DNA from: Apiotrichum sp. Y4204
Taxonomy: Eukaryota; Basidiomycota; Tremellomycetes; Trichosporonales; Trichosporonaceae
Assembly (NCBI GenBank): GCA_025531455.1
Contig: JAMYHL010000048.1
Coordinates: forward strand, 248,001-312,000
Length of the DNA stretch: 64,000 nt
Reading direction: 5' to 3'
In this document: positions 55,629 to 64,000 of the stretch, in pieces
Layout: each line of letters starts with the position of its first letter
How positions within the stretch are numbered: position 1 is the stretch's first letter
Notes under the pieces: generated by a model
What the model saw: the letters and a program-made list of their open reading frames with translations, nothing else
Told to the model about the DNA's origin: nothing
Databases searched by the model: none
Translations under genes and position numbers: made by a program

Positions 55629-57082
55629 GTGGATAGTTTGAGTTTTGTAGGTCCCGTCCGGAAGACTGTGATCTTAGCCTTACTGATCTCACAGGTCATG
55701 TTGGAAAGCCCAGTTCCGTTTGGAGAAAAGCCCGTGCGATGGGAGACTTGCCGAGAGACGAGTAGCTCAATAGCATATGTTGTGATGATACATTTGACGT
55801 GCATGGTAGAAAGGAACATGGCACAGGAGTTCAGTGATCAAGTCTCGTGGTCCCAGAGTAGTGATAAGTGCAGGCGTACAGACTTCTGGACAGCTCCAAT
55901 GAGACGGAGGAAGAGCAAGCAGTTTCAACAGGGTTGCTCCAGCTGGAGACCCATCGCATCTGGAGCTGTGAATCCAGTCGTCTTAGAAAAGATACAACTC
56001 ACTCCTGGCCATGCATGCATGGGTATTTGCCTCATCTGTGGAGTCGGCTGCCGAACTCTTAGCGGTAACTCGGGGCCTGAGAAACTGTCAGTATCCCAGA
56101 AAGCTGGTCCGAACGACCTACCTCAGTGCGATTGGGGAGCCGAAGCATTCGCAGCATCCACGAAGAACAATCGTGAGGGCCCGTACAGAAACCGACGGGG
56201 CCTGACGGCTGTATTTTGTATGAGTTGTTTGAGAGCATGAACACAAGCTTAACGCCAGGCTCATGCGTTTCGATGACATAAGTGGGCTTCAGATGTGCGC
56301 GGCGTCGGCGTGAACGGTATCGGCGTCAGGCGCGGCGTGCCCCCTGTACCCGACATCGCCGCAGTCCGAAGGTCACTGTGTCGGAGTTGATCCCTGAACC
56401 ACAAGCCACAAGGTAGGTTCCGTCTGGTCAGTAGATGAGCTCATGCTGTGCCGAGTTGCGGGAAGCGCCAAGACAACGACCCCAAGCCCCAAGATACCGA
56501 GACCTCGCAACAGTTCGGAGACCATAGTGGGACGGGTGCCTGGGTTGCGTCTACAGCTTACATGGTAGAGCGCTGTTACGCCATGACAACCTTGTTTCGC
56601 ATGTTTTGATTGTTTTCACTACCAGAAAGACCCTCGGAGTCAGCTCGGTACTCGGAGCCGGATTATACAGCTGTCGCGGACTTACAGTGCATGTTCCCAA
56701 TGCATGCGTGGGCGACTGGCTGCGCACGGGATGGCCCCATGAGGGTCCATGGTCCGCCGGCATATTCTGTGCAGAGTCTTCCCACAACCCTCGGGAACCT
56801 GGCGGGACGGGACCGGGTGCTGAGCCTGTCCGTTGGCATTGACAGGCGATGCGGACATGTGATACCGGTGCCATTTGTTACCACTACCGTCGGAGTTGAT
56901 TGTGGTATAAAGAGCGCGCTGTGGTCTCACTTTTGGAATGTCAGTCAACTAGCCTTGAAGCCTAGCCACGCCACCAGAACAATGTCAGTGACAGGCGGCA
57001 GTCTACAGTACCACTGTCAGACGCCTTTCTTTCAGCGCCGACTCAGAAGCTGACATGACAGCAGCTCAACCACACCACCAAC
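55629..57082. other. Intergenic region between two secreted-protein genes
   Basis: About 1.45 kb. The long open frame directly after the stop at 55628 has no ATG start or family pattern and is treated as chance. A TATA box (56906) and a TACAGTAC motif (57004) precede the next gene. Confidence 0.55.
56906..56912 (+). promoter_or_regulatory. TATA box upstream of the 57.1 kb secreted protein
   Basis: TATAAAG followed by AGCGCGCT, 171 bases upstream of the start. The TATA-plus-GCGCGCT arrangement resembles that of the Hmp1-like gene at 22541. Confidence 0.45.
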
Positions 57083-57370
57083 ATGCAGCTCCTCGCCACT
57101 CTCCTTCTCGCCCTTCCCCTCGCTGCCGCCGCCCCGGCTGGCTGCCTGCTTGGCCCGACGGCTCGCATGACCGATGAGTCGCTCTGCACTGCCGGACCCG
57201 GCACGCTCGAGTACCCGCCCGTCTCTTACAAGAAGGGCGACAGCATCCGCGTCGCGTGCCAGCAGTACGACTTCTACAAGACGACCGACAACTGCTTTGT
57301 CCCCGCCCACAAGGTCGTCCTTATTACGCGTCAGGCCGTGCCCAAGTGCGACCAGGGGAAGCAGGACTAA
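57083..57370 (+). CDS. Small secreted protein, 95 residues
   Basis: Single exon. Signal peptide MQLLATLLLALPLAAAAPAG with an Ala-x-Ala type cleavage region. The mature part is about 76 residues with five cysteines, spaced C-x16-C-x19-C-x11-C-x17-C by eye (GCLLGP, SLCTAG, VACQQY, DNCFVP, PKCDQG). It contains aromatic and basic residues (QYDFYKTTDN) and ends CDQGKQD. Length, signal peptide and cysteine content fit fungal small secreted proteins. There is no recognisable enzyme motif and I cannot name a family. It lies about 1.5 kb from the other secreted cysteine-rich gene but shares no module with it. Confidence 0.75.
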   Translation: MQLLATLLLALPLAAAAPAGCLLGPTARMTDESLCTAGPGTLEYPPVSYKKGDSIRVACQQYDFYKTTDNCFVPAHKVVLITRQAVPKCDQGKQD

Positions 57371-57807
57371 GCAGAACGATAAAGCCAGACGGGAAGGTTA
57401 ATGGATGGATGCAAGTAAGAAGTATTCGATCGGCGATGTCCGTCGCGTGTTAGAAATAGCATATGCAGCAGGGCAGCACCAGAGCGAGACTTCTATGGAC
57501 TTCTGGTCAATTACACCGTCGTTGCCATTGGCGGCCAGCACGCTGACTGTGCGGGATCCGGCCGTTAGACCATCATCAGTACTACCAGGACATAGGTACT
57601 CTATACAGTACCACTGTGAAGTCAGTGCCCAAAACGCTCCACGACCTCTCTTCTCGTTTGCTGGCAAACCCATTGTGAGAATATCGGTACTGTTTTGATG
57701 CCTAATCACAGGTGTCGACCTGGCTGAACACGTGATGGTAAACTTGTGCATCGCCCCTTTGACATCCGGGCAATCGTCTCACTTTAGTTAACACATCTGG
57801 GGACATC
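57371..57807. other. Convergent intergenic region, secreted protein / formamidase
   Basis: 437 bases, no gene. It contains a second copy of ACAGTACCACTGT (57605-57617). Confidence 0.6.
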
Positions 57808-59261
57808 CTAGTGCCCGCCATTGTTTTCTTTCTCGGCCTCACGGGCAGCTCGCTCAGGCGTGAGCACGGCAGGCGGATTAATGGTCGGCTTTGGCTGATG
57901 GATTGCCTTTGGGCGAATGTCAAACTCAAAGATGTCGATTGGTATACCGACACTGATGACCATATTGGGCTGATTGGCGGTTGCCACCACTTTTGCTTCG
58001 ACGGGAGTTGCGGACAGAATCACGTATGCTTGCTCCCGCGTGTAACCTTGCTTCTCAAGGTAGCCCATCGCAGCCCAGCAGGCATTGCGATACGCGGTGA
58101 GTCCATCGCGATCCTTCTGCACTCCATTGTCATCAACACTTAGACCAGTGAATACGATCTTGTTGCGGTACGCAATCTCGCTCTCACTGGTCTGATACGT
58201 CGGGGTAGTGACGCCGAGGGTGGACACACCGTTCTTGATCACGTTGACCCGTAGCGTCACCACTCCAGGCATCTCGATTGCCGTCGTGGGTTCACCATCC
58301 GACTGGCAAAAGTGGGTGTCGCCAACAGAAAGCTTGGCTCCAGGGACAAAGACGGGCTGTGCGGGTTGGAACATGTTGCATACGAAGGTATCAGACTCAC
58401 CAGGAACACTTTGGAACCTCTGGTCAGGCTTGCAATGTCGATGTTACCACCATGCTCACGGCCCGGGGCGGTTCGTGCACCATGCGTGTATATCTCGTTA
58501 CGCAGGTCATCATCCAGAGGCTGACCGACATACGCGCCGCGAGACAATGGCAGAGTAACACCGACGCCGGACGGACCGTGAACACGACGTTGATGCTCTA
58601 CGACTTGGCGTTCCCGCTCAGTCCATTGCGCGAGTAGCTCATGCGACGGGGCAGTCCCAATCACGCCTGGGTGAGCACGGCCCTGAAATCGAACTTTTGG
58701 AACGTGTCGCGATGTCGTCTCCCCTCCGGCGAAGTCCCAAATGGTTTTTGTTACTTTGGTCTTCGCATCGGTACGATCCAGCGACCCAAGACCATTGTAC
58801 GTAAAACAGTAGCCCCAAGGCTGCAGTGGATGTTCTTGCACACTGCGCATTAACTCACGTTCCGTGTTCTGGGTGACTTTTTGGTTTCGCGCACTTACTC
58901 CAGAATATCTACTTCGAGGACATCTCCAGGCTCTGCTCCAGGGACCCAGAAAGGGCCTGAAAGATGATGGTCGGTGTCATGGTCCATGTCGAGTACATCG
59001 TCGGCAACGTCATCATTGTTGATCTGAAATCCTAATGATCAACTGCTCGTCCTTCTAACGTGTCTTCGACGTACCTGCGAAATCCATACATTCAACCTTG
59101 AACGGTTCACCGATTTCGATCGTTGCACATGCTGGGATATCTGGATGCCAGCGGTTGTGGATGTTGGGCTGTTCGTGTGCCGGAACGTGTGGGTCGACCC
59201 GCACAAGAGTGGGGATCGCCCACGTTGAAGCCTTTCTGTCGGTTTGCTGCGTTGACACCAT
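57808..59261 (-). CDS. Formamidase/acetamidase (FmdA/AmdA family)
   Basis: Hydrolyses formamide or short aliphatic amides to ammonia and acid, a nitrogen-scavenging reaction. Start chosen at 59261. The family N-terminus follows: VRVDPHVPAHEQPNIHNRWH, PDIPACATIEIGEPFKVECM, then DFAG (pattern V.....PP..Q...HNRWHPDIP....I..GE...IEC.D..G). Middle exons carry the conserved GPFWVPGAEPGDVLEVDIL-like block. The last exon reads VFVPGAKLSVGDTHFCQSDG, then EPTTAIEMPGVVTLRVNV (family: GA.L.VGD.H..QGDGE...AIEM.G.V.L), IVFTGLSVDDNG, GYTREQAYVILSATPVEAKV and FDIRPKA, ending ENNGGH. Five or more short introns. It is divergent from the UNC-93-like transporter, with GATA-type motifs in the shared promoter. Confidence 0.88.
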
Positions 59262-60410
59262 CCAGATACTTGAAGCTGTGATAGGTGGTTCGAACCGAAC
59301 TGAAGTCGATGAGCTTTATGAAGGGGTCGTGCTGGTAAGCTACCACCTCATATTGATGCTCCTGCCCTTCTCACATCTATCGACTCCTCCATTCACGGTC
59401 GTCAGTTAAGAGACCAGTTCTAACATAATTCCCCGCGGCTAACCACCGAAGCGAGCTTTAGTGGATGTCGGGGCAAAGGTTGCAGACGCTGGCCGCTGGG
59501 CATTTTCGACTGCCAAAAGCAGCCTCACCTGAACTCGACACGTGGATCATATGGGGATTCTCGTTTGCACTACTGTAGGACAACCAGTCGTTCTACATTC
59601 CTCGTTCCCCACTAGCCTGCTGCGCACAAGTGGGCACGCGAGATGTATTTATCTCGTATCCACTTGTCACTTGTCTGAATTTTCTCGTGGTTATCACAAG
59701 GCTCGCATCTCGTTGACAGCTGGCATGACCACTCTGCACCATGGAGTTATGGAGGTTGTTGCTATGAGCTCACACATCGTCGGGACCAGTACCGATGTAC
59801 TGAAACACTCTTAGAGCGGATAGGACGTCCAATAGACCTGTTACCGCTCATGGCTCTGCGGTCAATCTTTATGGCGACACCCGCGGGTTTGCCTTCAATC
59901 TGACAGTTAAAGGGTTCACCGGCCGGCATCTTGCCCTTTTGGCAAGCTCCTTTATTGTTACCTACACTCGTGGTCATCATCGGTTGTGTACTGAATATAA
60001 TTTGGGCTGACCACCGACAGGTCATGTTGAGCGCAATTTGACAGCCGCCCACCTCACACGCAGCTAAACCAGCCTGGTTCTGGTAATAGTCCGTCCTCCC
60101 GTCGGCTGGTGGCAGTCAGTCCAACATGCACACAATCATCGCCCCGCTCCACATTCCTTCTGCCCATCTTTTTCCCCTAAACTGTCCTGTGATAAGCGCC
60201 AGCAATTTCGCACCGTGGCTCACGTGAGCGACGTATTCTCCTAAAGACAACTGCTCATCAGTGGGCAGCAACAGCGGTCACCACGGCCGATGGTGGGCGT
60301 AGTTGACGGCTGGAGTCCCTCTGCGAAGCAAGTGTCCTGGGAGCTCCGTATAAGGAACCACACAGAGCGAAAGACCTGTCAGAAAGGCCCAGACGACAAA
60401 CATCCACAAC
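59262..60410. promoter_or_regulatory. Shared divergent promoter of formamidase and UNC-93-like transporter
   Basis: 1.15 kb without a credible gene. GATA-factor type motifs (HGATAR) occur as TTATCT at 59649-59654, TTATCA at 59691-59696 and TGATAA at 60190-60195. GATA factors mediate nitrogen catabolite control in fungi. GTATAAGG near 60347 may serve as TATA element for the transporter. Regulation is inferred. Confidence 0.45.
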
Positions 60411-62124
60411 ATGGCTGACCATAACACCGACCACCACTCAGACAAGGACGATGGAGTCGTTTATCTAAACGATGAAACACAAGACTTTCGCAGACCCCAT
60501 TGGTGGCGAAACACGTACACGCAGGCCATTATCACTGGCATTGCCAGTTTCCTCGGTCCTGGAATGTACGCCGCTTTGGCAGCCACTGGCGCCGGTGGCT
60601 TAGCCAACGTCCAAATCGGAAACGCATCAGTCGCTATCGCTTACGGGTTGATGGTGCCCTCGGCACTTATGGCAAGTGCGTTTGCTTAGTTGTTTTGACG
60701 TTTGTGAACTAACCGTCTCAGCTGGGGTATGTCTCCCACGATACTGGAACTAGCCTTGTCACGCGACTAACACAATCAGTTTCTCTCTAAGTTCAACTGC
60801 AAGTTGTCCCTTGCCTTAGGAGCAGCTGGCTATGCTCCGTACTCTGCTTCCTTGGTAAGCGTTAAACTTGGCTTATCGTTGACAACAGTACACCAATTCG
60901 GCCTTCGGCAACCAATGGTTCATTTTGGTCGGCGCAGTGCTTTGTGGACTCACAAGTGGTGTCTTCTGGGCAACGGAGGGAGCCATTATTATGAACTACT
61001 CGGAGCCCCAGCGCAAAGGCCGGCTGCTGGCCATTTGGCAGTCAATCTACACCCTGGCAACTGTCGTGGGCGGTTGCATCAACCTCGCACTCAACGTCAA
61101 TATGAACCAGGCCGGCGGTCTTCAGCCAAAAACATACCTCGTCTTTGTCACACTTTCTTGCATATCTCCTCTGATTGCTCTTTTACTGTCAAATCCACAC
61201 AAGGTACAGCGAGTGGACAACAAGCCTGTTCCTGCCTTTCCCAAGAATGGCTTCATGAAGGAGCTCTGGCTCACCATCATTGAGCTTCGGGATCCACGCA
61301 TCCTGGCGTGTGCTTTCCTCTGGAGTCAATCCCTTTTCATCCCCAGTCTGTTCTCGACCTATCGAGCTAAGTGTAGGTCATGTGAATTCTTGCCACACTG
61401 ACAAACAGACTTCACCGTGCGCGTGCGCGGTATGTCGTCAATTGTCGTACCCTGTATCTCGATCATCTGTGAGTATCGCGTCATCACCCAGGGGAACTTT
61501 ACTGACAGAAAGGGTTCCAGCTGAATGGTGTACGTCTTTTGCAGTATCAGCTCAACTGACCTCAAGCTGTTCCTCGACTCTAAGATCGTCTTGCGCAAGA
61601 AGCTGCTCATATCATGGTCCATCATTCAGGGCATTATGATCATGTGTGCCATTTGGGTTCTTATCGACCTTCTGAAGATCGAGAAGCGTACTGGAAAAGT
61701 GACTTATGACTGGGCTACCCCCGGGTGGGGTGCGTGGTGGGTCGCCAGTACTTTGGGACAGTCGGCCGCCCAACTTTCTTATGGTTATAGTGAGTGCAGG
61801 GATCTATGAGAGTTGGACTCACTGTCAGATTACTACATGGCAACCTTCGTGTTCCCCAAAGAGGCTGACGGCGTTCGCACTTCTCGCATCATTGCAACTC
61901 TTCGTTCCGCAGAAAGCGGTTCGGCAGCCATTGCCTTTGGCATAGCGGCTACAAAACTCCCTTTGTCCAAGATCGCCATCATCAACCTCGTGTTCCTCGC
62001 CGTCATTGTTGTCCTTGGTGCGTGGCTCCTGCAGTGGATCTGGAAGGCGGACGTTGAGGGCATCGTCAGCGATGGTCGCGTCAGGGAGGATGCACGTCCT
62101 GAGATTCCCACATCCGAAAAGTAG
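60411..62124 (+). CDS. UNC-93-like MFS membrane protein
   Basis: Start at 60411 (MADHNTDHHSDKDDGVVYLN), a cytosolic hydrophilic head. Then RNTYTQAIITGIASFLGPGM, YAALAATGAGG and VAIAYGLMVPSALM match the first segments of UNC-93-like transporters (G...F..PGM..AL...GAGG). Next comes LSLALGAAGYAPYSASL, then ILVGAVLCGLTSGVFWATEG followed by AIIMNYSEPQRKGRLLAIWQ, the family's best signature (G...G..W..EGA...YP.....G....W). Later segments include ISPLIALLLSNP, WSIIQGIMIMCAIWVLIDLL and IAIINLVFLAVIVVLGAWLL, with a short C-terminal tail. Seven or so short introns. The substrate of fungal UNC-93-like proteins is not established. Its neighbour makes an amide or related nitrogen compound a reasonable guess. 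Confidence 0.85.
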
Positions 62125-62324
62125 TACAAAAGTATCATAGGCAGCCGTTGTAACAAGAGAATGCAACTTTTGCGACAGTATGTCATGTCCGGCCAGCTCA
62201 AATGAGTAACAAGTAAGTGTCGGCCATGTGCCTTCCGCTTTGTCACTTCTCGGCACGCAACAATTGCACAATTTCGCAAATTCCCAACTGACATTCAAGA
62301 CTGGATTGTTTCTTTATACTGTTG

Positions 62325-63907
62325 TTACTGTCTAGTAAGCGCATCAGCGGCGAACATGACCTCCTGAGATTTCGTGATTAGATCTACAAATGCTGGGACT
62401 GAGGTCAGCTTGTCCCGGCTGAAAGACTCACAGCCATAAGGAAGGACCTCGTTGAAGATGATAAACGCAATTTCAGACTTGGGATCGGCCACCCAAAAAC
62501 AGTTAGAAACACCCCCCTTTCCGTCAGCGCGTCTGATTGGAGCTCGGCGCTGGCAATAGCTCACCCATTCGGCAGAGTTAGCCTTTCGACCACCGGGGAT
62601 GTCGTCCAGATTGACTGAAGTCAAGACTCAGTACTCGGTTGGACTCAAGAGGACTTACGCAGGTGTCCAAGTCCCCAACCCTTTCGGTGGCCAGGAAGGA
62701 GGATCAGGGCCGAGCTGGCAACAGTCGTGTCTGTCGATTCCACACGCGCATTGGTGCCCAAGGCGCCGAGGTCACGGATATCCGCACACTGGTTGGTGAA
62801 CATGTCCTTGACAGTATCGGCCCTTAGGATACGGACACCACGATACTCTCCGCCGTTTAAAACAGTTGCCAGGATGCGGAGGTAGTCTCCCCCAGTGGTC
62901 AATAGGCCTCCTCCACCGCTTTGGGCAGTGACGTTTTTAACACTGCAATTAGTGAGCTTCGTCGACGCAAGCATAGCGACCGTGACTCACGCGTGGGGCC
63001 AATCGCGGGGCGTAAAACTGTTGTTGTTTGAGTCCCAGCCATGAAGTGTTGCCAGACGAGGCTCCAGATCTGGACGCGTAGCGACATCCCAGGTCGAGCT
63101 GTTCATACCGAGAGGCTCAAAGATGTGCTCTGACAATAAGCCAGAGTAACACCAGTACGTGACTTACCCTTACAGTAGGAGTCCATTGTCTGACCCGAGA
63201 TGGCTTCAACGACACTACCAACAAAATCCATGCCTAACGTTAGATACACTCCGCTTTCGAGGACTCACTGACGCTGTAGTCGAACCGCGAGCCGGGCTCA
63301 TGTACTAAAGGCTGTTGTCAGAGGAAGCCCGAGCGGCTGCAAAGAACCCACCATGCCCAGGGGACGAAAGACATGCTATGACAGTCAGCCAAAGACATCG
63401 ACGCGTCGTACCTCGACATTGTTCATCTTCTGCCAACGACGAGCGTGAATGTTATACCATGGGTATGTGTACCCCGCGGTATGTGTCAAGAGCATGCGCA
63501 AAGTGATAGGCACCTTGGCCTTGCGTGTTTCGACGGTCTCTTCAGTCGACGACACGATGACGTCCGGGTTCGCCAGATTGGGGAGGATACGTCCTATGGG
63601 CTCATCAAGGTCGACTTTCCCAGCCTCGACGAGCTGCATCGCCGCCACTGAACACACCAGCTTGGTGCAGGAAGCGACCCAAAATACCTGTCGGTCAGAG
63701 ACTGACAGTTGACAAGTGTTGGCTCACCGTGTCGGTATCATACTTTTCGCCAGTGGACACGTTTTTGAGTCCAGTAGTCTGGAGGTACAGTATGTCTCCT
63801 TGGCGGTTTGTGACCCCAAGGAGCGTTCCCGGGTGGTTGTAGGCGGGATAAGCCTCCAGCAGGGCGTCGAGTTTCTTCACCGTCGCTTCAGTAAGCTTTG
63901 TCGACAT
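62325..63907 (-). CDS. Beta-lactamase-family (class C / EstB-like) serine hydrolase
   Basis: Start at 63907 (MSTKLTEATVKKLDALLEAY), then HPGTLLGVTNRQGDILYLQT. After an intron, FWVASCTKLVCSVAAMQLVE contains the S-x-x-K catalytic pair (SCTK). AGKVDLDEPIGRILPNL and ITLRMLLTHTAGYTYPWYN follow the family (L..G...LD.P......P, then T.R.LLTHT.G). SRFDYS across an intron to MDFVGSVVEAISGQTM supplies the second catalytic Tyr. Later come RPDLEPRLATLHGWD, GGGLLTTGGDYLRILATVLN (family GGGL..T..DY), and near the end GVSNCFWVADPKSEIAFIIF. There is no signal peptide, so it is probably cytosolic. Known relatives are esterases or lactone/amide hydrolases, not antibiotic resistance proteins. It is convergent with the transporter, 200 bases apart. 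Exon joins are approximate. Confidence 0.85.
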
Positions 63908-64000
63908 CTTTGTGCGTGTTAGTTCAGTCTTGGTGGGAGATACTCGAAATACTCTCAGTGGTATCAGGCTTCATATCCGAACGGTACGGCCCAACCCATC
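63908..64000. other. Upstream region of the serine hydrolase, window edge
   Basis: 93 bases; leader/promoter sequence only, nothing coding visible. Confidence 0.5.

Noticed and set aside
55629..56240. 203-codon open frame directly after the cysteine-rich secreted gene
   Set aside because: It begins with GTG right at the preceding stop codon. No ATG near its head has a supporting leader, and there is no family pattern.
59287..59296. GGTTCGAACC resembling a tRNA T-arm / B box
   Set aside because: No A box, anticodon arm or acceptor-stem pairing could be found at suitable spacing on either strand. It is just upstream of the formamidase start.

Overview
This window is nuclear DNA from a fungus, most probably a basidiomycete yeast of the Tremellomycetes (Trichosporonales-like; inferred from protein content and architecture, not from a search). 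Nearly every gene is cut by many short introns of about 45-80 bases with GTRNGY donors, CTNAC-like branch points and YAG acceptors. Several proteins are typical fungal forms: a Rim15-type kinase with a receiver domain, a Zn2Cys6 regulator, an Hmp1/CsbD-like stress protein and a Doa10-type ligase. I see no tRNA, rRNA, CRISPR array or intact transposon.

Positions 1-50.9 kb form a dense housekeeping block. In order it carries: the 5' part of a CLASP/Stu1 microtubule protein (-); the replication checkpoint mediator MRC1 (+); a very large RIM15 nutrient/stress kinase (-); a SAP-domain coiled-coil protein with a heptapeptide repeat (+); a glutamate-cysteine ligase modifier-like protein (+); an Hmp1/CsbD-like protein (+); a Zn2Cys6 regulator (+) whose 3' end overlaps an antisense relic of a PAAF1/Rpn14 WD40 gene; an orphan 107-residue protein (-); FRA10AC1 (+); dynamitin (+); a bZIP factor (-); NDUFAF7 (+); the chalcone-isomerase-fold mitochondrial protein AIM18 (-); an unrecognised conserved protein with a 744-base first intron (+); DOA10/SSM4 (+); and an amino acid permease (-).

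Positions 50.9-64 kb are different. About 4.3 kb upstream of the permease has no credible gene. Then come two small secreted proteins, one with a duplicated cysteine module and a KTT linker. They are followed by a formamidase/acetamidase (-), an UNC-93-like membrane transporter (+) and a beta-lactamase-family serine hydrolase (-). These three look like a small amide/nitrogen scavenging neighbourhood, with GATA-type motifs in the shared formamidase-transporter promoter; this is inference.

Readable regulatory signals include MluI cell-cycle boxes (ACGCGT) upstream of MRC1, a cluster of CRE-like TGACGTCA sites upstream of the Hmp1-like gene, and a triple ACGCGT repeat with 14-base spacing at 21.6 kb. 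CDS coordinates are given as the span from start codon to stop codon including introns; splice sites were chosen by eye from frame continuity and consensus.
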